NCBI RefSeq assembly: GCF_000214665.1
Contig: NC_015572.1
Coordinates: 3,038,001-3,102,000, forward strand
Origin: Methylomonas methanica MC09
Lineage (GTDB): Bacteria > Pseudomonadota > Gammaproteobacteria > Methylococcales > Methylomonadaceae
DNA length: 64,000 nucleotides
Reading direction: 5' to 3'
Each line of letters opens with the position of its first letter. Within the stretch, counting starts at the first letter, position 1. Positions 35,760-46,119 of this stretch are shown piece after piece. A program made the position numbers and the translations under genes. The notes beneath the pieces are model-generated. The model was not told where the DNA came from. It worked only from the letters and a program-made list of their open reading frames with translations, and ran no database searches.

Positions 35760-36593
35760 ATGCCGATTCAAATGACCCAGTTGTTCGACAACATTCCCAA
35801 GCTACCGCAAATTCCGGAAGTCGTTAGGACGATCATTAACCAACTAAACGATCCTCACGCGGAAATGCTGGACATAGCCAAAAATGTTGAAAAAGAACAA
35901 GTTATTTCACTGAAAATTTTACGTCTGGTCAACTCGGCGCATTTCGGCTTGTCGCGAAAAATTTCTTCGATCGATGAAGCCACCGTCATGCTGGGCATGA
36001 ACCAATTAAAAACCCTGGTAATCGCCTCCGGCATCGTATCGTCCATACCGAATATCGCAAATTTTGACATCAAAAAATTCTGGAACAACTGTTTTCGGAC
36101 GGCGGTTTACGCCAAATGGTTTGCCGAACACACGCATGAATCCGGCGACATTGCCTATACCGCGGGTTTAATCGGTAATCTTGGCAATCTTTTGATTCAT
36201 ATGGGCTTACCGAGCGAAGCCAACGAAATCGACCAGCACGCCAGAGCCGGTCATTCTTCTCGCGCCAAGTTTGAAAGAACCTGTTTGGGCTTTACCAATC
36301 AGGAAGTCTGTGCGGAATTGTGCCGTCGCTGGAAATTCGGCGACGAGCTGGTGCAAGCGATTCAACAATCCGGCGAGCCCTTGTCTTTCGACGCGCCCTC
36401 GCCTATCGCGTGCTGCCTGCATCTTGCTCAATTTATCAGCGATGCGGTAGACAGAGGCAAAACCGAGGCAGAAATCCTGGCCGCGCTTCCTTATCCGGTC
36501 ACAGAAAAAATCGGCTTGTCCGAAGGTTTTTTCAACGCCAATCTCGCCGAACTGTTGAGCATGAAATCCAATCTGGAAGGCTTGGCGGACTGA
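35760..36593 (+). CDS. HDOD-domain protein
   Basis: 277 aa, one HDOD domain: LPQIPEVVRTIINQLNDPH, EKEQVISLKILRLVNSAHFG, LSRKISSIDEATVMLGMNQL, KTLVIASGIVS and AYTAGLIGNLGNLLIHM. It is distinct in sequence from the HDOD protein at 22024. There is no output domain. It is likely a signalling scaffold; no partner is adjacent. Confidence 0.85.
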   Translation: MPIQMTQLFDNIPKLPQIPEVVRTIINQLNDPHAEMLDIAKNVEKEQVISLKILRLVNSAHFGLSRKISSIDEATVMLGMNQLKTLVIASGIVSSIPNIANFDIKKFWNNCFRTAVYAKWFAEHTHESGDIAYTAGLIGNLGNLLIHMGLPSEANEIDQHARAGHSSRAKFERTCLGFTNQEVCAELCRRWKFGDELVQAIQQSGEPLSFDAPSPIACCLHLAQFISDAVDRGKTEAEILAALPYPVTEKIGLSEGFFNANLAELLSMKSNLEGLAD

Positions 36594-36628
36594 AAACCGC
36601 CGGTATGAGTCCCTCCGGTACGGGCTTT

Positions 36629-37339
36629 TCAAGGTTGCGATACCGGAGAGGGTGCCGGCAAACGATTAGGGTTAGCGGTTGAAATGTCTTTTAACAATGG
36701 ATTGGTTTCGTCGACTATTACCGTCAGCATATGTCCGGTATTCTTACCGAGATTGGGCTGCATGGCCGTCACCATATAAGGAAAGATCAGCCTAAGATCG
36801 TTGCTCTGACCTCGGCTTTGCACACTGACTTTCCATAATTGTATCGGAGTTTTTTGCTGTAAATACGCCGTCATATCATAAGCTTCAAGTGTCAAATAGC
36901 GCTTATAAACCGTATAGGTTTCGATATGTTGCGTATAGCCGTAAGCCATGCCGGAATAGTACCGGTAAGGGCGGTAGTACGAATAATAGCCGAAATTATT
37001 CATTACCGGCACGTCGTAGCTGTATTGTTGAAGCTGCGGCTCTCCGGTGCCGTAATTCAAAAACAGCACCACATCGCCATCCTGCAACTGCTCGACCTTG
37101 ATAAAACCGCGGTTAAGCAAAGATTTTTCGATATAGCCTTTGAACTCTAAAAATTGTAAATCCTGCGGGTTAATGTCTTTATTACCAGGCAATAGTACAA
37201 AGCGCCGCTTGCTTTGGGCCTCACTTATCGCTAATGCATCCACGTCGGCACGAATTTGCAATCGCTGCGGCCCCGAGGCGCAAGCAGACAACGTCGTTAA
37301 CGCAATACACAGAGCGATGCGTCTAAGGCGTTTAATCAT
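36629..37339 (-). CDS. Lipoprotein, third gene of an unknown operon
   Basis: 236 aa from the ATG at 37339; a longer frame lacks a ribosome site. The lipobox is TTLSAC with Cys20. The mature part has a DUF4136-like beta pattern (RFVLLPGNKDINPQDLQFLE, DVVLFLNYGTGEPQLQQ), a Tyr-rich stretch (NNFGYYSYYRPYRYYSGMAY) and MVTAMQPNLGKNTGHMLTV. A DUF4136 link is tentative. It overlaps the coiled-coil gene upstream by eight bases and ends the operon. Confidence 0.75.
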   Translation of the reverse strand: MIKRLRRIALCIALTTLSACASGPQRLQIRADVDALAISEAQSKRRFVLLPGNKDINPQDLQFLEFKGYIEKSLLNRGFIKVEQLQDGDVVLFLNYGTGEPQLQQYSYDVPVMNNFGYYSYYRPYRYYSGMAYGYTQHIETYTVYKRYLTLEAYDMTAYLQQKTPIQLWKVSVQSRGQSNDLRLIFPYMVTAMQPNLGKNTGHMLTVIVDETNPLLKDISTANPNRLPAPSPVSQP

Positions 37340-38390
37340 CTGCAGTCTCGTGACTGTCTCCGCCATTCTCCGCTTCACGCCAACGTTTTTGGGCTGCCTC
37401 GCGCCGCTGAATTTCCGCCAGCGTCTGTTTATCCGCCAACAAGGCCTCATGCGCTAAACGCTCCGCGACCTGCTGGGCTTCCATCGATCTTTGTCTGGCT
37501 TCGAGCGCTTGCGTCGAACGCAATTCAATCTCGAAACTCATTTCCTTAAGGTGCTGCTCGTGACTCGTCTGCGCGGCATGTAAACGTGTCTCAACCTCAA
37601 GCCGCTGTGCAAGCTGTTGTTCCTTATCCTGTAACAATTGAATTTGCGCTTCGGCTTCGACCAGCTGAATCTGGCGTTGCATTTCAGCCAGCTGTTTCAG
37701 ATGCTCCATTTCCTGCTGTTTTGCCAACAAAGCTTGCTGTTCGTTATGCCGTTGTTGGCGTTGATGTTCCCGGTTTTTTTCTTCGTTTAATTCAAAGGTC
37801 CTTTTCAGCACATGCAGATAAACACTATCCTTGCCTAATTGAACCTCGGGGAAGTCCACAAAAGCAACCGTCATATGGCAAATCGCTTCGGCCTGTATCT
37901 GTTGCTGTGTCAACACTTCGCACACAGTGATGGCTATCCGCTTTTCATGCTCGGCCAGCCCTTTTTGCACCCAGCTGCCATCAGCCAGCTTACTCAATTC
38001 CTGATTGATTTTGTCTTCGATAACAGGCGAGTAAAGCCCTTGAATATGCTGATTAATGCTATCCAGTATTTCCGGGTTTTTCTGCACATAATTCAAAGTC
38101 GCCTGAAAACGCACATCCAGCGCAATATCGACCGTACAAAAATCTTCGAATAATTTTACTTGCTGCCTGTAAGGCCAGGTTTCTATTCTTAATGGGTATA
38201 ACTGATGATAAAAACGCTTGGTAAACTTGCCGGGCCGTAAAAACAGGCGTTGAAACGGTCCTATTTTCAGCAATACCAATTGCCGATCCGCATCGAACCC
38301 TGCCACCCACTGCTCGGGATCGGGCAGCATTTGTTCGAAGAGGTCCTCTCCAGCCAACCAGGCGTCCAGCTCGGAATTAGCGTTATTCAT
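37332..38390 (-). CDS. SPFH-like protein with long coiled coil
   Basis: 352 aa. Residues ~35-190 are compatible with an SPFH/Band-7-like fold (VLLKIGPFQRLFLRPGKFTK, VDIALDVRFQATLNYVQKNP, IKNQEL-type segment EDKINQELSKLADG). Residues ~195-340 are an almost continuous coiled coil rich in Q, E, A and L (QQALLAKQQEMEHLKQLAEM, LQDKEQQLAQRLEVETRLHA), as in flotillins. There is no membrane helix of its own. It overlaps the genes on both sides (ATGA upstream, eight bases downstream), so one transcript encodes all three. No established family match. Confidence 0.7.
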   Translation of the reverse strand: MNNANSELDAWLAGEDLFEQMLPDPEQWVAGFDADRQLVLLKIGPFQRLFLRPGKFTKRFYHQLYPLRIETWPYRQQVKLFEDFCTVDIALDVRFQATLNYVQKNPEILDSINQHIQGLYSPVIEDKINQELSKLADGSWVQKGLAEHEKRIAITVCEVLTQQQIQAEAICHMTVAFVDFPEVQLGKDSVYLHVLKRTFELNEEKNREHQRQQRHNEQQALLAKQQEMEHLKQLAEMQRQIQLVEAEAQIQLLQDKEQQLAQRLEVETRLHAAQTSHEQHLKEMSFEIELRSTQALEARQRSMEAQQVAERLAHEALLADKQTLAEIQRREAAQKRWREAENGGDSHETADD

Positions 38391-39640
38391 GATTCTTCGG
38401 CCGATTGCTTAACCAGCGCTCTGGCTTTCAGAATCGCTATCTTGTCCGACATTTTTTCGGCAATTAGCGGATAAAGGCTAGGTGCGAACTCAACGGTTCT
38501 GGCATCCACTTTTCTTAAAAATCCTCTGCTCAACAATAAGCCGACCACAAACATCCGCGACCAGTCGGAGTAACGGCGGGCCTTTTCCAGCTCCGACTTT
38601 TCGATGATCATTTCCAGCTCATCGTTTTGATTGATGCGAAATTCGGAAAATTGCCGCAAACATTCAAACACCAATTCCTCCTCCTGCACCGTTAATGGGC
38701 CGGGGGCGGTAAATTCCAAGCGATACGACAGCAACACGGTAAAAAAGTCCACCATGGCTGCGCAAGCGAAAGCAAACCAGGAAAAACCCTGCCACATGGC
38801 GAAAGACGGTTTGACCTCTTCCACAAACTGCTTATAGGTCATCAGCATCGGCGCGTCCGGTAATTGCAAGCCGGCGCTACTGGACAGTTGATTCACAATC
38901 AGCTGTATATCCTGATAGTTTTTCAACATCTGATAGTAGGCCGTCTCCTGATTTTGGGCGACATCCAAATCCCCCAAACTGGTTTGTAACTGGCGAATTT
39001 TAGTATCCAAATCCAGAAAGGCCTGCTCTTGCACCTGAAACGCCTGCTTTTTTTCCTGGTAAATCTGATTGTAATGCCGCCAAAAAGGCCCTTCACCCAC
39101 TTGATTTTTATAACCCGGCGCAATTTGTTCGTGGGTGCCGAAATAAGCTTGAGAGACATCGGCGGAAGCTTTATCCAGCGCCTGTTGATGTTGTTGCAGC
39201 AATTGGCTTTTGTGCTCGAGAACGCTGCCGAGGTAGGACTTAAGGTCTTGCCTGATCTGCTGTACCCGATCGATATGCAGGGTTTCCTGTTCGGATATTT
39301 CGTAGAACTTAAAGTAGGAAAAAGTGATCGATGCCGTCAAGGCGATACACAGCGAGGTGGCCACGGAAAAATAGCGGGTGCGATTGGCTGCCCAATGTAT
39401 CCCGGCCATTTCCAGGGAGCAGATTACGATAATGGATTGAATAGCAACGGTAATGATTAACGCAATCCAGGGTGTAATAAAGTGCGACAGCCCATAATAG
39501 GTGGTAAACCCCGACGACACGCTCAGCATCAACACGATCGGAATCGTCCAGATACGCAGCATACTGACAAACAGGGTCTGGATACGGTTGATCAGATAAC
39601 CCAACCCGGCTGAGCGCAGTTTAATTCTCGAGTCTTTCAT
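38387..39640 (-). CDS. Multi-helix membrane protein with coiled-coil domain, first gene of unknown operon
   Basis: 417 aa from the ATG at 39640 (a GTG at 39652 is in frame). Three N-terminal helices (IPIVLMLSVSSGFTTYYGL, ITPWIALIITVAIQSIIVIC, FSVATSLCIALTASITFSY) are followed by ~150 residues of coiled coil (LHIDRVQQIRQDLKSYLGSV, QQHQQALDKASADVSQ, KQAFQVQEQAFLDLD) and then a further helix (FSWFAFACAAMVDFFTVLLS). The C-terminal ~110 residues are soluble. I do not recognise a family. The next gene overlaps by four bases. Confidence 0.7.
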   Translation of the reverse strand: MKDSRIKLRSAGLGYLINRIQTLFVSMLRIWTIPIVLMLSVSSGFTTYYGLSHFITPWIALIITVAIQSIIVICSLEMAGIHWAANRTRYFSVATSLCIALTASITFSYFKFYEISEQETLHIDRVQQIRQDLKSYLGSVLEHKSQLLQQHQQALDKASADVSQAYFGTHEQIAPGYKNQVGEGPFWRHYNQIYQEKKQAFQVQEQAFLDLDTKIRQLQTSLGDLDVAQNQETAYYQMLKNYQDIQLIVNQLSSSAGLQLPDAPMLMTYKQFVEEVKPSFAMWQGFSWFAFACAAMVDFFTVLLSYRLEFTAPGPLTVQEEELVFECLRQFSEFRINQNDELEMIIEKSELEKARRYSDWSRMFVVGLLLSRGFLRKVDARTVEFAPSLYPLIAEKMSDKIAILKARALVKQSAEES

Positions 39641-39671
39641 TCGGCGGAACACAAATACAAAAGCCGCGATT

Positions 39672-40577
39672 TTAACTCATGCTCAAATAACGCTCACCTG
39701 TATCATGAACGATAGTCACCACGGTTTTGCCGACGCCTAAGCGGGCCGCGACACGCAATGCCGCGCAAACACTGGCACCGGAAGAGATTCCGACCATAAT
39801 CCCCTCTTCCTGAATCAAGCGTTTACGCATGGCAAAGGCTTCTTCGGTACTGACCAGCTCTATACCGTCCAACAAATCCACATCCAGGTTTTTGGGGACG
39901 AAACCCGCGCCGATGCCTTGTATTTTATGCGGGCTATGTACGCCGCCGGATATAACCGGGGACTCGGCGGGCTCCACTGCAATCGCCTTGAAATCAGGAT
40001 TCCGGTTTTTTATTACATCGGCGACACCGGTAATCGTGCCCCCGGTTCCCACGCCGCAGACAAATGCATCGATCTGACCGTCAGTGCCCGACCAGATTTC
40101 CTGGGCGGTGGTCTGACGATGCACTTCGGGATTCGCTGGATTTTCAAATTGTTGCGGCATGAAGGCGCCTGTTTCAGCCGCAATGTCATGCGCCTTGCTT
40201 ATCGCCCCTTTCATACCTTCGCTACCCGGCGTCAGCACAATCTCGGCACCGTACAGGGCCAACAGCTGCCGCCTTTCGATCGACATGGTGTCAGGCATCA
40301 CCAAGGTACAACGATAGCCGCGCGCGGCGGCTATCATGGCTAACGCGATACCGGTATTGCCGGAGGTAGGCTCAACAATGCTGCCGCCGGCTTTTAAATA
40401 TCCGGATTTCTCGGCTGCTTGAATCATGGCCAGGCCAATCCGATCCTTTACAGACCCACCCGGATTTCTGGACTCCAGTTTAACCAGCACGTTAGCCGAG
40501 TCATCCGGCACAATCCTATGCAGTTTGACTAACGGCGTATTACCAATTAATTGCGTAATGTTGATTGCGTTAGCCAT
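39672..40577 (-). CDS. cysK: Cysteine synthase A (O-acetylserine sulfhydrylase)
   Basis: 301 aa from the ATG at 40577 (a TTG six bases earlier is in frame). It makes cysteine from O-acetylserine and sulfide with PLP. Lys in [14 protein letters not shown] forms the PLP Schiff base; [11 protein letters not shown] binds the substrate carboxylate; [11 protein letters not shown] binds the PLP phosphate. It lies 14 bases after mucD on the same strand and ends the sigma-E operon, an unusual last member. Confidence 0.94.
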   Translation of the reverse strand: MANAINITQLIGNTPLVKLHRIVPDDSANVLVKLESRNPGGSVKDRIGLAMIQAAEKSGYLKAGGSIVEPTSGNTGIALAMIAAARGYRCTLVMPDTMSIERRQLLALYGAEIVLTPGSEGMKGAISKAHDIAAETGAFMPQQFENPANPEVHRQTTAQEIWSGTDGQIDAFVCGVGTGGTITGVADVIKNRNPDFKAIAVEPAESPVISGGVHSPHKIQGIGAGFVPKNLDVDLLDGIELVSTEEAFAMRKRLIQEEGIMVGISSGASVCAALRVAARLGVGKTVVTIVHDTGERYLSMS

Positions 40578-40591
40578 ATGCAAAGTACCCC

Positions 40592-41989
40592 TTATTTATC
40601 TATCTTGAATGCTAAAAACACCGGACTGCCGTTACGCTGAATCAGCATGGCAATGGATTTCTCTACCGGCAGTTTAGCAACAATTTTATTAAAGTCCGCA
40701 ACATCTTTTACCGGTGCGTTTTGCACCCGCAAAATAACGTCTCCGGGTTGAATACCCGCATCCAAGGCAATACCTTTGCTGACTTTTTGCACCAGCACGC
40801 CGTATTTTTCAACTTGCAGCTGTTCGCGCTGTTCCTCGGTCAGGTCGGTCACACCCAATCCGAGCCTATTTACAGTGATCTCGGGCATCGAACTTGGCGC
40901 CAATTGCGCTGCTTGAGCCGGAAGCAAACCGATTTTTGCAATCAAATCTTCGTTGTCACCCTGGCGAATGATTTTTAGCGTGGCCTTTTCATCAACCGGC
41001 GTCATACCGACAATCGGCGGCAGTTCGCCGGAGGTCTCTATCACATGACCATCGAATTCCACAATAATATCACCCACTTGCAAACCGGCTTTTTCGGCCG
41101 GCCCGCCCGGTACGACTTTGGCAACCAAGGCCCCGTGCGGTCTGTCCATGCCGAACGATTCGGCCAATTGCCGGGTAACATCCTGTATTTGCACACCCAG
41201 CCAACCGCGAGAAACCTTACCTTTGGTTTTGATTTGTTCGGCGACATTCATGGCCACATCGATAGGAATCGCAAACGACAAGCCCATATAGCCCCCCGAG
41301 CGGCTATAAATTTGCGAATTGATACCTACCACCTTGCCCTGCATGTTAAATAACGGACCACCGGAATTGCCGGGGTTAATGGCTACGTCGGTTTGGATAA
41401 ACGGCACATAGTTACCGTCCGGCAAACTGCGGCCCTTGGCACTGACAATACCCGCAGTCACGGACTGCTCGAAACCGAACGGCGTGCCTATGGCCAGCAC
41501 CCATTCCCCAACTTGCAATTGTTCCGGCGAACCGATTTGCACCACGGGCAAATCAGTGGCATCCACTTTCAGCAACGCCACATCGGTGCTCTCGTCCGAT
41601 CCCACCAATTTAGCCAGCAACTCGCGCCGGTCTTTCAGCTTAACCACGATTTCAGAAGCGTTGTTCACCACATGATGGTTCGTCAAAATGTAACCGTCCT
41701 TGGAAATTACAAAGCCTGAGCCCAGAGAACTCGTCTCTCTGGGCACGTAGCCACGGCCGGGCCCCTGAAAGAAATGCCGGAAAAAATCTTCCAGTTCAGG
41801 CGGTATGTCTTGAGGAATTTGTTGCTGATCGGAATCCATCTGCAGTTCCGGCGCTTTTTGAGTGGTGCTGATATTGACCACGGCATCGCCGTTGTTTTTT
41901 ACCATTTCGGTAAAATCGGGTAATTGAGCAAAAGCTACCGAGGTCATTACCATCAATAGCCACAGGCTATTTACAAATTTATTAAACAT
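40592..41989 (-). CDS. mucD: Periplasmic serine protease MucD/DegP
   Basis: 465 aa from the ATG at 41989 (GGAG nine bases upstream). Signal peptide ([14 protein letters not shown]). Protease domain with His in LTNHHVVNN, Asp in [11 protein letters not shown] and the active Ser in [10 protein letters not shown]. Two PDZ domains follow ([20 protein letters not shown] and [15 protein letters not shown]). It degrades or refolds misfolded envelope proteins. Its place after rseB in an rpoE operon is the pseudomonad algU-mucABD layout. It is probably controlled by sigma-E. Confidence 0.95.
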   Translation of the reverse strand: MFNKFVNSLWLLMVMTSVAFAQLPDFTEMVKNNGDAVVNISTTQKAPELQMDSDQQQIPQDIPPELEDFFRHFFQGPGRGYVPRETSSLGSGFVISKDGYILTNHHVVNNASEIVVKLKDRRELLAKLVGSDESTDVALLKVDATDLPVVQIGSPEQLQVGEWVLAIGTPFGFEQSVTAGIVSAKGRSLPDGNYVPFIQTDVAINPGNSGGPLFNMQGKVVGINSQIYSRSGGYMGLSFAIPIDVAMNVAEQIKTKGKVSRGWLGVQIQDVTRQLAESFGMDRPHGALVAKVVPGGPAEKAGLQVGDIIVEFDGHVIETSGELPPIVGMTPVDEKATLKIIRQGDNEDLIAKIGLLPAQAAQLAPSSMPEITVNRLGLGVTDLTEEQREQLQVEKYGVLVQKVSKGIALDAGIQPGDVILRVQNAPVKDVADFNKIVAKLPVEKSIAMLIQRNGSPVFLAFKIDK

Positions 41990-42033
41990 GCATACTCCAT
42001 TCATACATTTTTATTTAAAAAACGATTATTGTT

Positions 42034-42978
42034 TCAACGCAATGATACGCCCTTAGCAACCAGTTCCACGGTTTGCACGGGCACTTCTCCCAACGCGGTG
42101 ATTTGCAAGTCGTCTATCACGCGGCTGTAGGAATTAACGGGCCCAAGAGTTCGAAGCCCTTCAATATTTTTTTCACCTTTGGCTTCGAAATAAACCGAAA
42201 CGCTGGAAAATCCATCGCTAATCAGCAGATGATCCACGGTTTTCTTAGACTTCTGCATGGTATTGCGGATGAAAAAAACTTTTTCAAACCCAGCGGGCCA
42301 CACTTTTAGTTCAAATGGCGATTTTTCAAATGCTTCGGCTTGCGAAACATGCTGATGGTGTTTGTGTTCTTCGTCGGCTGCCATTTGATCCGCGTCGGCA
42401 TGCGTATTTATCAAATCCACATTCAAGTCTGTAAACAAAACTTGCTCCAGCACTTTACCATCTTGCCCGTAAACCTCCACTTTAAGCGGCAGGAGACTGG
42501 CGGTATCGATCCAAAGTTTACGCGCGTAACGTAAGTCGTCCTTGGGCAAAACGGCAATGATTTGTGCGGGGCGCATGGCGATCATTTCCTGACCGGCCAC
42601 AGCAAATAAATACTCATCGTGTAACCGTTCCGGTTTTAATGGCAAATTGACGATGAAGGAACGATCTATCGGGTGTTGAGTTTCGACTTTTTGTTTACTT
42701 TCCTTGTACAAACAGCTGATCTCATTGGATTGGCGCGTGACTTCCCGCAAAGGGGAATTCAGCGAAGTCAAGCGTTCGGTTTCAACGCCGTTTTCAAAGG
42801 TATGCTGGTAATGCATGGTATCGACTTGACCATGTTTCATAAAGACCACGGTGCCGTGGTAGTCCAGCGTTTTCATGGCATGGTTAACGTTCTCCAGCCA
42901 TTGCTGACCGTTTAAAGCCGGATCGTCGTTCGCAAATGCGTAGGATACAAAAAGCAGAAAAACAAATAAAAATCGCAT
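42034..42978 (-). CDS. rseB: Sigma-E regulatory protein RseB/MucB
   Basis: 314 aa. Signal peptide (FLFVFLLFVSYAFA). The mature start, ALNGQQWLENVNHAMKTLDY and HGTVVFMKHGQVDTMHYQH, is the MucB/RseB N-terminal lipid-sensing domain, with LPKDDLRYARKLWID and LLPLKVEVYGQDGKVLEQ next. It is periplasmic and binds RseA to protect it from cleavage until stress. It lies eight bases from rseA. Confidence 0.92.
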   Translation of the reverse strand: MRFLFVFLLFVSYAFANDDPALNGQQWLENVNHAMKTLDYHGTVVFMKHGQVDTMHYQHTFENGVETERLTSLNSPLREVTRQSNEISCLYKESKQKVETQHPIDRSFIVNLPLKPERLHDEYLFAVAGQEMIAMRPAQIIAVLPKDDLRYARKLWIDTASLLPLKVEVYGQDGKVLEQVLFTDLNVDLINTHADADQMAADEEHKHHQHVSQAEAFEKSPFELKVWPAGFEKVFFIRNTMQKSKKTVDHLLISDGFSSVSVYFEAKGEKNIEGLRTLGPVNSYSRVIDDLQITALGEVPVQTVELVAKGVSLR

Positions 42979-42986
42979 CTACAGGC

Positions 42987-43490
42987 TTATTTGGGTTGGT
43001 AACTGGCCAAGCGCGCATAAGATTTGACGCCGGCATTGTTGTTGACGTACCAAACGTTGTCGTGGGCTTGTAAATAATCCTTAAACTGCGCATTCATTTG
43101 TTCCGCCGGTATCTGCCGCTCCGCGACGGTGGTGATCCGCGAAAAAGGTTGCGCCTGGTTTTGCGTTTTTCCGGCATAAAATCCGACCACCGCCAACACT
43201 ATCGACGCCGCTAGCGCCAAAGAGGTCTTTTTAAGGTGATCGTCGGACTTTTTCCGCGGCAAAAAGTAAACCGGTTCCGATTTCAATTGCTGTTTGACCT
43301 TTTCGGCAAAATCCAAGCCGGCAACCGAGCCTTGTTCAGCTTTTAGTGCCTGACTAATCAGCGCATAGCGTTGCAGCTTGGCTTGCAGTTCGGGGTCGCG
43401 TTGCACGGACTTTAGCATCGCAATAGCCCGTGCATTCGCGAGTTGATCGTCAACCAGTAACGAGAGTTTTTCAAGTTGTTGTTCTTGCAT
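42987..43490 (-). CDS. rseA: Anti-sigma-E factor RseA/MucA
   Basis: 167 aa. N-terminal cytoplasmic sigma-binding domain (KLSLLVDDQLANARAIAML, RDPELQAKLQRYALISQALK), one membrane helix near residue 95 (LALAASIVLAVVGFYAG) and a periplasmic C-terminal part. It holds sigma-E inactive at the membrane until regulated proteolysis. Ten bases after rpoE. Confidence 0.92.
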   Translation of the reverse strand: MQEQQLEKLSLLVDDQLANARAIAMLKSVQRDPELQAKLQRYALISQALKAEQGSVAGLDFAEKVKQQLKSEPVYFLPRKKSDDHLKKTSLALAASIVLAVVGFYAGKTQNQAQPFSRITTVAERQIPAEQMNAQFKDYLQAHDNVWYVNNNAGVKSYARLASYQPK

Positions 43491-43500
43491 GGTAATACCT

Positions 43501-44091
43501 TTAACCCAACAAGGGGTTTAATTTTTCGTCGATAGCCTCGCGGGCTCTAAATATCCGAGAGCGCACGGTCCCAATCGGGCAATCCATGGCTTCGGCAATC
43601 TCTTCATAGCTCATGCCTTCAAACTCCCGCAGGGTTATGGCAATGCGCATTTCTTCGGGCAATTTCTCGATGGCCGATTTGATTACCGCAATAATCTGAT
43701 CGTTCATCAATTGGTGCTCCGGTGTTTCTATATCCTTTAACTGCGGCGCGTTCTCGGTTTGTTCGGCATCCTGCATATCCACTTCGTAGTCGGAATGCCG
43801 CCTGGAACGCGACAGCAGATAGTTCTTAGCGGTATTAATCGCTATTCGATATAACCAAGTGTAAAAAGCGCTATCGCCTCTAAAATCACCCAAGGCTTTA
43901 TAGGCTTTGATAAAAGAATCCTGCGCCACGTCCTGCGCTTCGCTGGGGTCTTTTACGTACCGGTTGACCAGGTGCACAATCCTGTGTTGATACTTGATAA
44001 CGAGAAGATCGAAGGCCGATTTGTCGCCTTGCTGGACTCTTCGCACCAAGTCCTGATCTAAATCTTCGGAGAGCCTTGTTGATTCGTTCAC
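43501..44091 (-). CDS. rpoE: RNA polymerase sigma-E factor
   Basis: 196 aa, GTG start at 44091 (no ATG fits). Region 2 has DLVRRVQQGDKSAFDLLVIK, DVAQDSFIKAYKAL and FYTWLYRIAINTAKNYL; region 4 has LPEEMRIAITLREFEGMSYE and AMDCPIGTVRSRIFRAR. It is the ECF sigma factor for envelope stress. The order rpoE-rseA-rseB-mucD is complete. It is divergent from nadB, a conserved neighbour in gammaproteobacteria; the 137-bp region between carries both promoters. Confidence 0.96.
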   Translation of the reverse strand: MNESTRLSEDLDQDLVRRVQQGDKSAFDLLVIKYQHRIVHLVNRYVKDPSEAQDVAQDSFIKAYKALGDFRGDSAFYTWLYRIAINTAKNYLLSRSRRHSDYEVDMQDAEQTENAPQLKDIETPEHQLMNDQIIAVIKSAIEKLPEEMRIAITLREFEGMSYEEIAEAMDCPIGTVRSRIFRAREAIDEKLNPLLG

Positions 44092-44228
44092 TGAGCTATT
44101 ACGATGTAAGAATGGACAGAATTAAACATCATTAGTTCTGGCAATACAAAAAAAATTACCGCTGCGCTAAAACACGTTATGATTTTCCTTCACCGTAATA
44201 AAACCTTCATATTCTTAAATAGACCACA

Positions 44229-45863
44229 TTGACAGCGCATTCCAACCTACATTATGACGTATTGATCGCCGGCAGCGGCGGCGCGGGCCTTAGTTTGGCG
44301 CTGCATTTGGCGGACACATACAGAGTCGCGGTATTGGCCAAATTCGCACTGACCGAGTGCAGCACCTACTATGCTCAAGGCGGCATTTCAGCCGTATTCG
44401 ACGAAGAGTACGATTCCATCGAATCGCACATCGAAGACACCTTAATTGCCGGAGCCGGCCTTTGCGACCCGGACACCGTAAAACTCACGGTATCCAAGGG
44501 CCGCGAAAGCATCGAATGGCTGCGTGCCCAAGGCGTCAATTTTACCGAAGAAAAAGGCGCGGACGGCAACAAACAGCTGCATTTAAACCGGGAAGGCGGC
44601 CATTCGCATCGCCGTATCGTACATACCGACGACGCCACCGGCAAAGCGGTTTCCCTGTCGCTGATCGACCGCGCGCAACTACATCCTAACATCGACCTAT
44701 TGGAACATCATAATGTAGTTGAACTGATCACCGCGGAAAAACTGGGCCTGTCCCCACAGCGCATCTGCGGTGCTTATGTGCTGGACAGCAAAGCCGACAC
44801 CATCAAAACCATCGCCGCGAAAGTCGTGGTGCTGGCCACCGGCGGTGCCAATAAAGTGTATCTGTATTCCACCAATCCGCATATTTCCAGCGGCGACGGC
44901 ATCGCGCTAGCCTGGAGAGCCGGATGCCGGGTCGGTAATATGGAGTTCATGCAGTTCCACCCCACCTGCCTTTATCACCCCTCCGCCCGCTCATTTTTAA
45001 TCAGCGAAGCGGTGCGCGGCGAAGGCGGCCATTTGATCCTACCGAACGGCGAACGCTTTATGCGCCGCTACGACGAACGCATGGAACTGGCGCCGCGCGA
45101 CATCGTCGCCCGCGCCATCGACAGCGAAATCAAAAAACACGGTATCGATTGCGTGTATCTGGACATTAGCCATAAACCCAAGGAATTCATTCAAAAGCAC
45201 TTCCCCACCATTTACAGCCAATGCCTGCAAGTGGACATAGACATCACCCGGCAACCGATTCCGGTGGTGCCGGCCGCACACTATACTTGCGGCGGCGTGT
45301 TGACCGACCGGGACGCCAGAACCGACATTCCCGGCCTGTACGCCATCGGCGAAGTAGCCTGCACAGGCTTGCACGGCGCCAATCGCATGGCCAGCAACTC
45401 GTTACTGGAGTGCCTGGTATTCGCCGAACAAGCCAATCAGGACATACGGCGCCAATATACCAGCCTGCCGGAGCCTCCGCTATTGCCGGCCTGGGACGAA
45501 TCGCGGGTCAGCGACTCGGATGAAGAAGTGGTAATTGCCCACAACTGGGACGAACTGCGCCGCTTTATGTGGGACTATGTCGGCATCGTCCGCACCAACA
45601 AACGGCTGGAACGAGCCATGAACCGGCTGGTGTTGCTGAAAGACGAAATCAGCGAATATTACGGCAAATTCCGTATCAGCAGCGATTTGCTGGAACTGCG
45701 CAATCTGGTCATCGTTGCCGAGCTGATCATCCGCAGCGCCCAGCAACGCAAGGAAAGCCGCGGGCTACACTACACCAAGGATTATCCGGTTCCAGACAAC
45801 AGCCGCCCGCCGCAAAATACCGTATTGGTGCCGGAACTGAAATCCCCAAAAACCGTTAAATAA
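44229..45863 (+). CDS. nadB: L-aspartate oxidase
   Basis: 544 aa from a TTG at 44229; no in-frame ATG fits before the FAD site, so a TTG start is assumed. It oxidises L-aspartate to iminoaspartate for NAD synthesis. FAD-binding [20 protein letters not shown] is at the N-terminus. Other blocks are [62 protein letters not shown] and [16 protein letters not shown]. The C-terminal helical domain is complete. Confidence 0.95.
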   Translation: MTAHSNLHYDVLIAGSGGAGLSLALHLADTYRVAVLAKFALTECSTYYAQGGISAVFDEEYDSIESHIEDTLIAGAGLCDPDTVKLTVSKGRESIEWLRAQGVNFTEEKGADGNKQLHLNREGGHSHRRIVHTDDATGKAVSLSLIDRAQLHPNIDLLEHHNVVELITAEKLGLSPQRICGAYVLDSKADTIKTIAAKVVVLATGGANKVYLYSTNPHISSGDGIALAWRAGCRVGNMEFMQFHPTCLYHPSARSFLISEAVRGEGGHLILPNGERFMRRYDERMELAPRDIVARAIDSEIKKHGIDCVYLDISHKPKEFIQKHFPTIYSQCLQVDIDITRQPIPVVPAAHYTCGGVLTDRDARTDIPGLYAIGEVACTGLHGANRMASNSLLECLVFAEQANQDIRRQYTSLPEPPLLPAWDESRVSDSDEEVVIAHNWDELRRFMWDYVGIVRTNKRLERAMNRLVLLKDEISEYYGKFRISSDLLELRNLVIVAELIIRSAQQRKESRGLHYTKDYPVPDNSRPPQNTVLVPELKSPKTVK

Positions 45864-45879
45864 CAGCACCATAAAAATC

Positions 45880-45961
45880 GTAGGTCAGGGTGCGCGACAG
45901 CGTTCCCTGACAAACGTCAGCGCATTTGTCACGTAACCGCTATCGCGGCAACGTGACCTAC
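45880..45961. repeat. Inverted repeat after nadB
   Basis: GTAGGTCAgggtgcgcgacagcg ... cgcggcaacgTGACCTAC, about 82 bp. It is one of two adjacent palindromic units between convergent nadB and gspD. It may act as a transcript end. Confidence 0.6.
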
Positions 45962-46022
45962 CAAACTGAGCGATAAGTTCATATCACCGGGTAGCTCTCG
46001 ATCATCTTGAACGCCGATAAAT

Positions 46023-46107
46023 GTAGGGTGGGCACGTGCTTTTCGTACCCACCACTGGGAGGCAATAGCTTCGATTCGCGTGGGCACAAAAAGCGTGCCC
46101 ACCCTAC
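46023..46107. repeat. Long inverted repeat of the GTAGGGTGGGCACG type
   Basis: An 85-bp unit whose arms GTAGGGTGGGCACG..TGCTTTT and AAAAAGCGTGCCCACCCTAC pair over ~20 bases. Such GTAGGGTGGGCAC palindromes are common dispersed intergenic repeats in bacteria. It ends 13 bases past the gspD stop. Confidence 0.75.
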
Positions 46108-46119
46108 CCGATTACCCGC

